From the NCBI RefSeq assembly GCF_000600975.2, contig NZ_KK088652.1, positions 1 to 64,000 on the forward strand: 64,000 nucleotides of DNA, given 5' to 3'. Positions 25,250-35,718 of this stretch are shown here, in pieces. Under the pieces are notes generated by a model. It was not told the DNA's origin. It made no database searches and saw only the letters and a list, made by a program, of their open reading frames with translations. Each line of letters starts with the position of its first letter. Within the stretch, counting starts at the first letter, position 1. The translations under genes were made by a program, and so were the position numbers. The DNA comes from Limimaricola hongkongensis DSM 17492. GTDB lineage: Bacteria; Pseudomonadota; Alphaproteobacteria; Rhodobacterales; Rhodobacteraceae.

Positions 25250-25866
25250 CCGACCTCGCCGTCACCGGTCTCGGCGTCGAGCGCGGCGGCATGCCGGTGC
25301 TGACCGAGGTGTCGTTCCGGCTCGCGCCGGGGCAGGGCCTCGTGCTGCGCGGGGCCAACGGCATCGGCAAGACGACGCTTCTGCGCACCATCGCCGGGCT
25401 GCAGCCGCCGCTTTCAGGGGGCGTCGAGGGGGCGGGCGAACGGGCGGGCTATGCCAGCCATGCCGATGGCATCAAGCCCGCGCTCACCGTCGCCGAAACG
25501 CTGCGCTTCTGGGCCGACCTGTATCGCACCGATTTGCCCGAGGACGTGTTCGAGCTGTTTGATCTCGCCGATCTGCGGGATCGGCCCGCCGGCACGCTGT
25601 CGGCCGGGCAGGGGCGCAGGCTCGGGCTTGCCCGGCTCGCGGTGATCGGACGCGAGGTGCTGCTGCTCGACGAGCCGACCGTTTCGCTCGATGCCTCTTC
25701 GGTGAAACGGTTTGCCGCCTTCCTGCGCGACCGTCATCTTGCGCGCGGTGGCATCGCGGTGATCGCGACCCATATCGATCTCGGTCTTGATCTGCCGACG
25801 CTCGACCTGACGCCGCACCGCGCCGCGCCCGAGGCGCCCGGCGGCTCTGACGCGGCCTTTCTATGA
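25246..25866 (+). CDS. ccmA: Haem exporter ATP-binding protein CcmA (apparent CTG start)
   Basis: This is the ATPase of the CcmABCD complex, which releases haem-loaded CcmE for cytochrome c maturation. Walker A is GANGIGKTT, the signature is LSAGQGRRLGLARL, and Walker B is VLLLDEPTVSLD. Homologues begin with a short strand (DLAVTGLGVERGG here) that is encoded upstream of the first ATG (25291). In this frame no ATG, GTG or TTG exists before that point. The only candidate at the right position is CTG at 25246, overlapping the TGA of the previous gene as CTGA, the same geometry as the usual ATGA. From CTG the protein has 206 residues; from ATG 25291 it loses 15. Its own stop overlaps the ccmB start. 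Confidence 0.88.
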   Translation: MTDLAVTGLGVERGGMPVLTEVSFRLAPGQGLVLRGANGIGKTTLLRTIAGLQPPLSGGVEGAGERAGYASHADGIKPALTVAETLRFWADLYRTDLPEDVFELFDLADLRDRPAGTLSAGQGRRLGLARLAVIGREVLLLDEPTVSLDASSVKRFAAFLRDRHLARGGIAVIATHIDLGLDLPTLDLTPHRAAPEAPGGSDAAFL

Positions 25867-26519
25867 GGGCATTGCTGGCGCGCGATTTGCGTCTCGCGGT
25901 GCGCGCGGGTGGCGGGTTCGGGCTCGGGCTCGCCTTTTTCCTGATCGTCGTGGTGCTGGTGCCCTTCGGTGTCGGCCCCGAAACCGCGATCCTCGCGCGC
26001 ATCGCGCCGGGCATCCTGTGGGTCGCGGCGCTGCTCGCGGCGCTTTTGTCGCTCGATCGGATCTTCGCGCTCGATCATGAGGACGGCTCGCTGCCGCTTC
26101 TGGCCACCGCGCCGTTGCCGCTCGAAATGCTGGCCCTGGCCAAGGCGCTGGCGCATTGGATCACCACCGGATTGCCTCTGGTGGTTGCGGCACCGGTTCT
26201 GGGGGTGCTCTTGCACCTGCCGGGGGCGGCGATGCCGTGGCTGCTGGTGTCGCTCGCGCTGGGCACGCCAGCGCTGTCGCTGATCGGCACCTTCGGGGCG
26301 GCGCTGACCGTCGGGCTGCGCCGGGGCGGGCTTTTGCTGTCGCTCATCGTGCTGCCGCTCTATGTGCCGGTGCTCATCTTCGGGGCCGAGGCAGCGCGGC
26401 GCGGGGCCGAAGGGCTGCCCGCGGCCACATCCTTGCTGCTGCTGGCGGGGATCGGACTGGGCTGTGCGGCACTGCTGCCATTTGCCACGGCCGCGGCGCT
26501 TCGGGTCACGCTGCGGTGA
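25863..26519 (+). CDS. ccmB: Haem exporter permease CcmB
   Basis: The 218-residue protein has six hydrophobic helices and the CcmB pattern. It starts MRALLARDLRLAVRAGGG, and an FALDHEDGSLPLLATAPLPLEMLALAKALAHW-type loop (split over about 66-97) links helices 2 and 3. It forms the membrane channel of CcmABCD. The ATG overlaps the ccmA stop (ATGA). Confidence 0.93.
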   Translation: MRALLARDLRLAVRAGGGFGLGLAFFLIVVVLVPFGVGPETAILARIAPGILWVAALLAALLSLDRIFALDHEDGSLPLLATAPLPLEMLALAKALAHWITTGLPLVVAAPVLGVLLHLPGAAMPWLLVSLALGTPALSLIGTFGAALTVGLRRGGLLLSLIVLPLYVPVLIFGAEAARRGAEGLPAATSLLLLAGIGLGCAALLPFATAAALRVTLR

Positions 26520-26566
26520 CACGCTGAGGCATTGAGCCGCCTCGCGCGGCGGGATAGGAAAAAATC

Positions 26567-27310
26567 ATGTCTATCTGGTCCTACGCCAATCCGAGGAAAT
26601 TCCTCGACACGACCGAGCCATGGGTGCCGCGGCTCATGTGGCTTTCTGCCGCCGTTCTGGCGGTGGGGCTCGTCTGGGGTTTCTTCTTCACCCCCGAGGC
26701 CGAGCGGTTCGGATCGAGCGTCAAGATCATCTACCTGCACGTGCCTTCGGCGCTGATGGCGATCAATGCGTGGCTGATGATGCTCGTGGCCTCGCTGATC
26801 TGGCTGGTTCGGCGTCACCATGTCAGCGCGCTCGCGGCCCGCGCCGCGGCACCCATCGGCATGGTGATGACGCTGATCGCGCTGGTGACCGGCGCGATCT
26901 GGGGGCAGCCGATGTGGGGCACATGGTGGGCCTGGGACCCGAGGCTGACCTCGTTCCTGATCCTGTTCCTGTTCTACCTTGGCTACATCGCGCTCTGGGC
27001 CGCGATCCCCGATCCCGACAGCGCCGCCGATCTGACATCGGTGCTCTGCCTCGTCGGGTCGGTCTTCGCGATCCTGTCGCGCTATGCCGTGAACTTCTGG
27101 AACCAGGGCCTGCACCAGGGCGCGTCGCTGTCGCTCGATGCGCAGGAGAACGTGGCCGACGTGTTCTGGCTGCCGCTGCTGGTCTGCATGGCGGGCTTCG
27201 TGCTGCTCTTCGTGGCGCTGGTGCTGCTGCGCACCGGCACCGAGATCCGCGCCCGCCGCATCACCGCGCTGCGCGCCCGCGCGCGTCGCGCCGAGCCGGT
27301 GCGCGCATGA
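26567..27310 (+). CDS. ccmC: Haem-handling protein CcmC
   Basis: CcmC attaches haem to CcmE. The 247-residue, six-helix protein carries the tryptophan-rich haem-binding motif WGTWWAWDPRLTS (about residues 118-130) and flanking histidines in YLHVPSALM and NQGLHQGASL that serve as axial haem ligands in the family. AGGA precedes the start. Its stop overlaps the ccmD start. Confidence 0.95.
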   Translation: MSIWSYANPRKFLDTTEPWVPRLMWLSAAVLAVGLVWGFFFTPEAERFGSSVKIIYLHVPSALMAINAWLMMLVASLIWLVRRHHVSALAARAAAPIGMVMTLIALVTGAIWGQPMWGTWWAWDPRLTSFLILFLFYLGYIALWAAIPDPDSAADLTSVLCLVGSVFAILSRYAVNFWNQGLHQGASLSLDAQENVADVFWLPLLVCMAGFVLLFVALVLLRTGTEIRARRITALRARARRAEPVRA

Positions 27311-27453
27311 TGGATCTGGGCAAATACGCGGTCGAGGTGATCTCGGCCTGGGGGGTGAGCCTGGCGCTGCTGGCGGGGCTCGTGTGGTGGAGCGTCCGGC
27401 GCGGTCGCATCGTGAGGGCCGAGCTCAAGAAGGTGGAACGCGATCATGGCTAG
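27307..27453 (+). CDS. ccmD: Haem exporter protein CcmD
   Basis: This is a 48-residue small membrane protein with one helix (VSLALLAGLVWWSV) and a basic cytoplasmic tail (RRGRIVRAELKKVERDHG), the normal CcmD plan. It stabilises CcmE in the CcmABC complex. It overlaps ccmC by 4 nt at its start and ccmG by 8 nt at its end. Confidence 0.88.
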   Translation: MMDLGKYAVEVISAWGVSLALLAGLVWWSVRRGRIVRAELKKVERDHG

Positions 27454-27982
27454 GATCTCCCCGCTGATCATCCTGCCGCCCGCGATCTTCGCGGCGCTGG
27501 CGGGCCTGTTTGCCGCCGGCATGCTGCGCGACAACCCCGACGAGCTGCCCTCGGCGCTCATCGGGCGCGCGGCGCCGTTGACCGAAACCGGCAGCCTGCC
27601 CGGCAAGACGCCTTTCGATGTCTCCGCGCTGGCTGATGGCGAAGTGAAGCTCGTGAACTTCTGGGCCAGCTGGTGCGCGCCCTGCCGGGTAGAGCATCCG
27701 AACCTCGCCGCGCTCGCCGAGGATGGCCTGCCGGTCTATGGCATCAACTACAAGGACGATCCCGAAAAGGCGGCGGCCTTTCTGGCGGAGCTGGGCGACC
27801 CCTATGCCGCCATCGGCACCGATGATGGCCAGGTCGCGCGCGATTGGGGGGTGTATGGCGTGCCGGAAACCTTCGTGGTCGATGGCGAAGGCCGGATCGT
27901 CGAACGTATGGCCGGCCCGGTCACCCAAAGAGCGATCCAGGGGCGGTTGAACCCGGCGCTGGAAAAGGCTGCCTCTAGGTAG
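27446..27982 (+). CDS. ccmG: Thiol:disulfide interchange protein CcmG (DsbE)
   Basis: This membrane-anchored periplasmic thioredoxin keeps apocytochrome c cysteines reduced. The 178-residue product has an N-terminal anchor (about residues 7-27) and the thioredoxin motif WASWCAPCRVEHP near 73-85. It also has the family GINYKDD segment and the cis-proline loop GVYGVPETFVVD. It ends the ccmABCDG group. CcmE, CcmF and CcmH are not in this window, and CcmI lies far upstream. Confidence 0.94.
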   Translation: MARISPLIILPPAIFAALAGLFAAGMLRDNPDELPSALIGRAAPLTETGSLPGKTPFDVSALADGEVKLVNFWASWCAPCRVEHPNLAALAEDGLPVYGINYKDDPEKAAAFLAELGDPYAAIGTDDGQVARDWGVYGVPETFVVDGEGRIVERMAGPVTQRAIQGRLNPALEKAASR

Positions 27983-28027
27983 GTTCACTCGCGCGTGATA
28001 GCTTTCCATCGTTCATGGGAGGTTATC

Positions 28028-28876
28028 ATGAAGCGTTTTCTTTTACCGAGTTTCATTCTGGCAAGCGTCGCGACTACCCCGGCTGCCGAACCGACGATTG
28101 AGCGTGGCATCTACCTCGTGGAGGGACCCGCCGCCTGCGGCAATTGCCACAGCCCGATGGGGCCCGAAGGCCCCGTGCCCGACATGCATCTAGCCGGGCG
28201 CGTGGTCGAGGATCTGCCCGAATACACCGCCATCGCCCCGAACATCACGCCTGCGGGGGCGGTCGCGGATTGGTCCGACGCGGAACTGGCGCGCGCCATT
28301 CGCGAAGGCATTCGTCCCGATGGCAGCATCATAGGCCCGCCGATGCCGATCCCGCTCTATCGCGGGCTTTCGGACGACGATCTGATGAGCATGGTGATCT
28401 ATCTGCGTCAGGTGCCCGCGGTCGAAAACGATCCGGGCGAGAGCCGCTACGACATCCCCTTGCCGCCGAGCTATGGCCCCCCGGTCGAACGCGTCAGCGC
28501 GCCCGAACCTGGGCCGACCGCGGACTACGGCGCCTATCTCGCCGGGCCGGTGGCGCATTGCATCGAATGCCATTCGCCCATGGGGCCGCAGGGCCCGATG
28601 AGCGAGACCCATACCGGGGCCGGGGGCTTCGAGTTCCATGGGCCGTGGGGCACGGTGATCTCGCCCAACATCACCTCGGGCGAGGACGGCATCGCCGATT
28701 ATTCGGACGAGGAGCTGAAAGCGATGATTGCCAAGGGCCAGCGGCCCGATGGCGAACGGATGTCGCCGCCGATGCCCTTTGCGCATTATGCGAAGATGAC
28801 GGCGAAGGATCTCGATGCCGTCATCGCCTATCTGCGGCAATTGCCGCCATTGCCTGACGGCGACGGGGCGAACTGA
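28028..28876 (+). CDS. Diheme c-type cytochrome
   Basis: The 282-residue exported protein has a signal peptide (about 1-20) and two tandem cytochrome c domains. Each begins with a haem-binding CxxCH: CGNCH at about 37-41 and CIECH at about 178-182. Each has a later PPMP segment supplying the methionine ligand (IGPPMPIPL, MSPPMPFAH). The pattern resembles the diheme subunits of alcohol, aldehyde or gluconate dehydrogenases, but no dehydrogenase gene is next to it. GGGAGG lies before the ATG. It directly follows the ccm genes that would mature it, perhaps by chance. Confidence 0.85.
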   Translation: MKRFLLPSFILASVATTPAAEPTIERGIYLVEGPAACGNCHSPMGPEGPVPDMHLAGRVVEDLPEYTAIAPNITPAGAVADWSDAELARAIREGIRPDGSIIGPPMPIPLYRGLSDDDLMSMVIYLRQVPAVENDPGESRYDIPLPPSYGPPVERVSAPEPGPTADYGAYLAGPVAHCIECHSPMGPQGPMSETHTGAGGFEFHGPWGTVISPNITSGEDGIADYSDEELKAMIAKGQRPDGERMSPPMPFAHYAKMTAKDLDAVIAYLRQLPPLPDGDGAN

Positions 28877-28930
28877 GGAACGGAACGAAACAGGGAAACT
28901 CTTTCCGTTTCATGCGCGGGCCAAAGAAAA

Positions 28931-28962
28931 ACCGCCCCGGCCATTGGCCGGGGCGGTTCCAT
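28931..28962 (-). terminator. Terminator after acnA
   Basis: A 12-bp stem (ACCGCCCCGGCC / GGCCGGGGCGGT) with a three-base loop. On the minus strand the hairpin is followed by a T-rich tract (28923-28930 complement), so it ends the aconitase transcript. Confidence 0.85.
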
Positions 28963-28984
28963 GTTCAGCGCGATGATCCGAAGA

Positions 28985-31765
<2,781 letters not shown>

Positions 31766-31986
31766 GAAGTGTCCCTTCTGGCTGCGAGCTGTGGGTCTGG
31801 CCCCGGTTCTGCCGCAAGGGCAGCAGGCGATCAAGGCCGTTGCCCGCTATGTATACAACGGCACACAAATGTCCAGATGCCGCCGCGCTCGCGCGGAACG
31901 CACGCGGCTCTCGCGGCGGCTTGATTGGCAACCGGGGCCGGAACGTCCTAGACCTGAAAGGGCATTTTCAAAGTCGGAGACGGAGC

Positions 31987-32682
31987 ATGCGCGGATACAT
32001 GGCGGCATTGAGCATCGCGGCGTGCCTTGCCCACGGGGCGGCGCAGGCGGATGCGCCGGTCGTGATCGAGCTGTTCACCTCCCAAGGCTGCTCCAGCTGC
32101 CCGCCCGCCGACAAAATGGTGCACGAGCTTGCAGAGCGCGAGGACGTCATCGCGCTTGGGTTGCACGTCGACTACTGGGATTACATCGGCTGGGCCGACA
32201 GCTTCGCGCATCCCGCCTTCACCAAGCGCCAGAAGGCCTATGCCGCCGCCGTGGGCGATCGCATGGTTTATACGCCGCAATTCGTCGTCGGGGGCATGGA
32301 GCGGATCGTCGGCGCCAAGCCGATGAAGGTGATGGAGGCGGTGATGGACCGCGTCGAGGCGCCGCGCAGCGTGGAGATGGAGGTCGCGCGCGACGGCGAC
32401 CTGCTGCGAATCACCGCGCGGCGTCTCGATGGCGGCACGGACCCGCTGGTGGTGCAGCTCGTGCGCTTCATGCCCGAGGGGCGGGTGGCGATCGAGCGCG
32501 GCGAGAATGCGGGCCACGAGCTGACCTATGCCAATATCGTTACATCCTGGGACGTGGCGGCGCGCTGGGCCGATGGCGCGGCGTTTGAGGCCGAGCTGCC
32601 GGTCTCGGGCGAGCAACCCGGCGCGGTGATCGTGCAACAGGAGGGGCCGGGCGCGATCCTTGCTGCGGCGCGGCTGCCCTAG
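31987..32682 (+). CDS. DUF1223 thioredoxin-like secreted protein
   Basis: The 231-residue protein has a signal peptide (cleavage after about AAQA, residue 21). It has the DUF1223 pattern VIELFTSQGCSSCPPADK (about 25-42) with a CxxC dithiol, then LHVDYWDYIGWADSFA and YTPQFVVGG. The fold is thioredoxin-like, and the function in envelope redox chemistry is not established. Its stop overlaps the stop of the convergent acyltransferase gene by two bases. Confidence 0.85.
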   Translation: MRGYMAALSIAACLAHGAAQADAPVVIELFTSQGCSSCPPADKMVHELAEREDVIALGLHVDYWDYIGWADSFAHPAFTKRQKAYAAAVGDRMVYTPQFVVGGMERIVGAKPMKVMEAVMDRVEAPRSVEMEVARDGDLLRITARRLDGGTDPLVVQLVRFMPEGRVAIERGENAGHELTYANIVTSWDVAARWADGAAFEAELPVSGEQPGAVIVQQEGPGAILAAARLP

Positions 32683-33596
32683 AGGCGCGCGGTCTTCCAC
32701 CGGTTGTGCACCCAGAACCATTGCCCCGGATTGCGCCGCACCCGCGCCTCGAGCCGGGCGGTCGCCTCGTGCATCATCCCGGTCGGATCGCCATGCGCGA
32801 TCGGAGCTTCGACCGCGACGTGAAACGACGTGCCATCGGCCTCGCGGGTGCCAAAATAGGGCACGAGCAGCGCGTCGAAGCGCAGCGCCAGCTCGGCGGC
32901 GGTAAGCGCGGTGCGGGCCGGGCGGCCGAGAAAGTCGATCTCCACGCCGCCACGATCATGTAGGTCGAACAGTATGGTCGCCATGCCACCGCCCTTGAGA
33001 TGGCGCAGGAAACCGGTCAGCCCGCGCCGCCCCTTGGCAAACACCGGGCCCGACACGCCCTGCATCGTCGCGGCGTAGTGATCGTTGACGAAGCGGTTCG
33101 ACATTTCACGGTAGAGCCCGCCGATCTCGTATCCCATGCCGGTCAGGACCCGGCGCGGCGCTTCGTGGTTGCCGAAATGGCCGGTGACAAAGATGACGGG
33201 GCGGCCTTCGGCGCGAGCGCGGGCGATGGCGTCGAGCCCCTCGGCCACCTGCGGTTGCGCCGGAAGGGCGCGGGCGAATTCCGCGCCGGAGTAGTTTTCG
33301 ATCAGGGTGCGGCCGAGATTGTCGCAGACCGCGCGCGAGAGCGCATCTCGGCGCGAGGCGGCAAGATCGGGCCAGATCAGGCCGAGATTGGCACGCGCGC
33401 GGCGTCGATACCCGGCCAGCGGCCCGATCGCGCGCGCGGTAAGCGCGCCCATCGCCGCGACGCGCCGTTCATAAGGCAACGCCATCGCCGCGCCGATCGC
33501 GCCGCGCAGCACAAAATCCACCGCGCGGTCGCCCGCTCCGCGCCCGGAGGGGCGCTTTGCCTTTTCGCCTGCCGTCATGACCGTTCGCCCGTCCAT
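32679..33596 (-). CDS. Lysophospholipid/lipid A acyltransferase family protein (LpxL-like)
   Basis: The 305-residue product belongs to the LpxL/HtrB-like acyltransferases that add secondary acyl chains to lipid A or related glycolipids. The catalytic H-x4-E motif is in VTGHFGNHEAPR (about residues 137-148). Downstream blocks GLYREMSNRFVNDHY and GQWFWVHNRWK are typical of the family; the latter closes almost every LpxL homologue. An ATG six codons later (33578) is an alternative start. It is not adjacent to the lpxD cassette in this window. Confidence 0.83.
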   Translation of the reverse strand: MDGRTVMTAGEKAKRPSGRGAGDRAVDFVLRGAIGAAMALPYERRVAAMGALTARAIGPLAGYRRRARANLGLIWPDLAASRRDALSRAVCDNLGRTLIENYSGAEFARALPAQPQVAEGLDAIARARAEGRPVIFVTGHFGNHEAPRRVLTGMGYEIGGLYREMSNRFVNDHYAATMQGVSGPVFAKGRRGLTGFLRHLKGGGMATILFDLHDRGGVEIDFLGRPARTALTAAELALRFDALLVPYFGTREADGTSFHVAVEAPIAHGDPTGMMHEATARLEARVRRNPGQWFWVHNRWKTARL

Positions 33597-33646
33597 CCGT
33601 ATCCGCCAAGGCCATAGGACGCGCGGGGCCCGTTGCCAAGCCGGGC

Positions 33647-34717
33647 TCAGCCCGCCTGCTCGTCGCTGTCGGGGGTGACGAGCGCGATCTCACCGGCTTC
33701 GGCGGCGGCGCGGATCGCGGCGACGATCTCGCTCATCGCGGCTTCGCCCTCGACCTGCCGGATCGCGCCGCGCTCCGAGATTTCGTCGCGCAGCCCCTGC
33801 GCCATGCGCTGCGAGATGTTGTCGAGCAGGTGTGCGGCGGCGGCGGCAAAACCCGCGCCGAGCGTCTGCGCCGCGGCAAGCGCGGTGATCAGCACCGCCT
33901 GATCGACGCGGCGCAGCACGGCGGGCGCATGCGCGGGCGCGAGCCGGGCCGGAATGTCGGCGAAGGTGAAGATGGCGCGGCGCACGTCGCGCGCGAACCC
34001 CGGATCCTCGGCCTCGAGCCCGTCGAGCACGGCGTCGCGGGTGGCGCTGCCGCTGGAGTTCAGGATGTCGCCCAGCCGGTCAGGGGCGGGATGGGCAAAG
34101 GCCTGATCGGGCGGGCGGCAATGTTCGGCCGCCAGGGCGGCACCGATCCGGTCCACCGCCTCCGGACCGATGGTCGATGTCTGCGCCATCGCGTGGGTGA
34201 TGCGCCGGGCCCGTTCGCCGGGCAGCAGCCCGAGAAGCTCCGCGGCCTTGACGACGGGCAGCTTGGACAGGGTGACGGCGGCGATCTCGGCGCATTCGCC
34301 GGTCATCAGCGGCACGAGATCGGGGCAGGGCAGCGCCGTCAGCCGGGCCCATGAATCATCATGGCGCGGCGGTCCGCTCTCGGCGCGCAGCCGCGCCGCC
34401 GTGGCCGGGCTGATCCGACCGTCGAGCGCCGCGAGCGCCCTGTCCATGCCGCCAGGCGCCGCGAGGCCGAGCCCCTCGATCCCGTCCGCGAATTCGGTCG
34501 CCACCGCCGACAGCGTCGCCCGGTCGACCAGCCGCAGCGCGCCAAGCTCGCGCGTCAGGCTGACCTGCACCTCTTCGGGCAGCGCCGCGAGGTCGAGTTT
34601 GCGCCCCTCTGTAATCATCAGCTGCACCACCATGGCAGCCTTGCGGCGGCGGCTCAGGGCGGGGGCGATGCCGACGGGACGCGCATCCGCGGCGTCGATG
34701 GGCTGTGCTGCTAACAC
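33647..34717 (-). CDS. Orphan FliG-like protein
   Basis: The 356-residue product looks like the flagellar rotor protein FliG: an N-terminal helical region (KAAMVVQLMITEG), a middle armadillo-like part (ECAEIAAVTLSKLPVVKAAELLGLLP, residues split), and a C-terminal domain. The C-terminal part resembles FliG-C (AIFTFADIP, AVLRRVDQAVLITALAAA, NISQRMAQGLRDEI). Typical FliG torque residues are only partly kept. The start is GTG near 34717, with AGGAGG about 10 nt upstream. No other flagellar gene lies in the window, so it is an orphan or second FliG. The 34718-35082 interval shows nothing else I can support. Confidence 0.72.
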   Translation of the reverse strand: MLAAQPIDAADARPVGIAPALSRRRKAAMVVQLMITEGRKLDLAALPEEVQVSLTRELGALRLVDRATLSAVATEFADGIEGLGLAAPGGMDRALAALDGRISPATAARLRAESGPPRHDDSWARLTALPCPDLVPLMTGECAEIAAVTLSKLPVVKAAELLGLLPGERARRITHAMAQTSTIGPEAVDRIGAALAAEHCRPPDQAFAHPAPDRLGDILNSSGSATRDAVLDGLEAEDPGFARDVRRAIFTFADIPARLAPAHAPAVLRRVDQAVLITALAAAQTLGAGFAAAAAHLLDNISQRMAQGLRDEISERGAIRQVEGEAAMSEIVAAIRAAAEAGEIALVTPDSDEQAG

Positions 34718-35082
34718 GGGGGATGGCCTCCTGTTCGGGTTGTCGGTCGAGGCATAGTAGATCGGGGTAAACAACAGGTTCGCTTGCCGCCTCCCGGACA
34801 GGCCGCGCGTGGGGGACACGGGGATGCCGTGATGCGGCAGAGGCGTTTTTTCGCGCCGAACCTCGGGTGAGACCGCCCGGTCGCGGGCCTAGGGCCGCAA
34901 TCTGCTTGAGATGAGGGCATCCCTGTTCGATAGTGGACATGTTGGGAAAGGTTATCCGTGCTGTCCTGTTTTGCAGTCGTCGTGCCATGCCCAAACGGCC
35001 ATGTCCTGGGAGGGCGGACGATCACTACTGGCGTCACGAGCAGACCGATTGGGGGGATGACCCATCGAAATGGGCTCGGAAG

Positions 35083-35682
35083 ATGAGCACCCGCATCGAT
35101 ACGGACCTGCTGGAGCGGATCGCTCCGGTCGGTTATTACATCGCGTTGCGGATCGGCTTTGCGTTTCCGCTCGAGGAAATCAACCGCCTGCCGCGTGAAT
35201 GGGTCGACCTGTATATCGCGGAGCGGTTGATGCTCGACGATCCGGCGGTGCGCTGGGCCTACGCGCATCAGGGGGTCTCGCGCTGGAGCGCGCTGGACGA
35301 CCCGCTCGGGATCTTTGCCAAGGCATGGCGGCTGGGCCTGCGCTATGGCGCGGTGGTCGCGGTGTCCGACGAGGCGAGCGGGATGCGTTCATTCGGCATC
35401 TTCTTGCGCGATGACCGGGAACTGAGCGACCGCGAGCTTGGCGTGCTCGAAGGCATGCTGCGGGGGCTGCACGAGGGCGCGGCGCCGCCGAGCAACCTGA
35501 CACAGGCCGAGATCGAGGTGCTGCGGATGGTCAAGAATGGCTACAGGCTCAAGCAGATCGCCCATGCGCTGGGCGTCACCGAGGGCGCGATCAAGCAGCG
35601 GCTGAAGAACGCCCGCACCAAGCTCGGCGCCAATACCGCGACGCAGGCGGCGACGCTGGCGGCCGGGTTCGGCCTGATCTGA
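35083..35682 (+). CDS. LuxR family transcriptional regulator (autoinducer-binding type)
   Basis: The 199-residue regulator has an N-terminal autoinducer-binding domain (about 1-125) with the W-x-Y-x(n)-DP-x-W pattern in WVDLYIAERLMLDDPAVRW, and a C-terminal helix-turn-helix (about 135-199). The latter has LTQAEIEVLRMVKNGYRLKQIAHALGVTEGAIKQRL-type content, split here as recognition-helix GVTEGAIKQRLKNAR. No luxI-type synthase is adjacent, so it is a LuxR solo or works with a distant synthase. The start at 35083 fits homologues; earlier in-frame starts would add about 50 residues. Confidence 0.82.
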   Translation: MSTRIDTDLLERIAPVGYYIALRIGFAFPLEEINRLPREWVDLYIAERLMLDDPAVRWAYAHQGVSRWSALDDPLGIFAKAWRLGLRYGAVVAVSDEASGMRSFGIFLRDDRELSDRELGVLEGMLRGLHEGAAPPSNLTQAEIEVLRMVKNGYRLKQIAHALGVTEGAIKQRLKNARTKLGANTATQAATLAAGFGLI

Positions 35683-35718
35683 GGCGGGCGGTGGCGGGCC
35701 CGTAGGCCCGCCGCGCGG

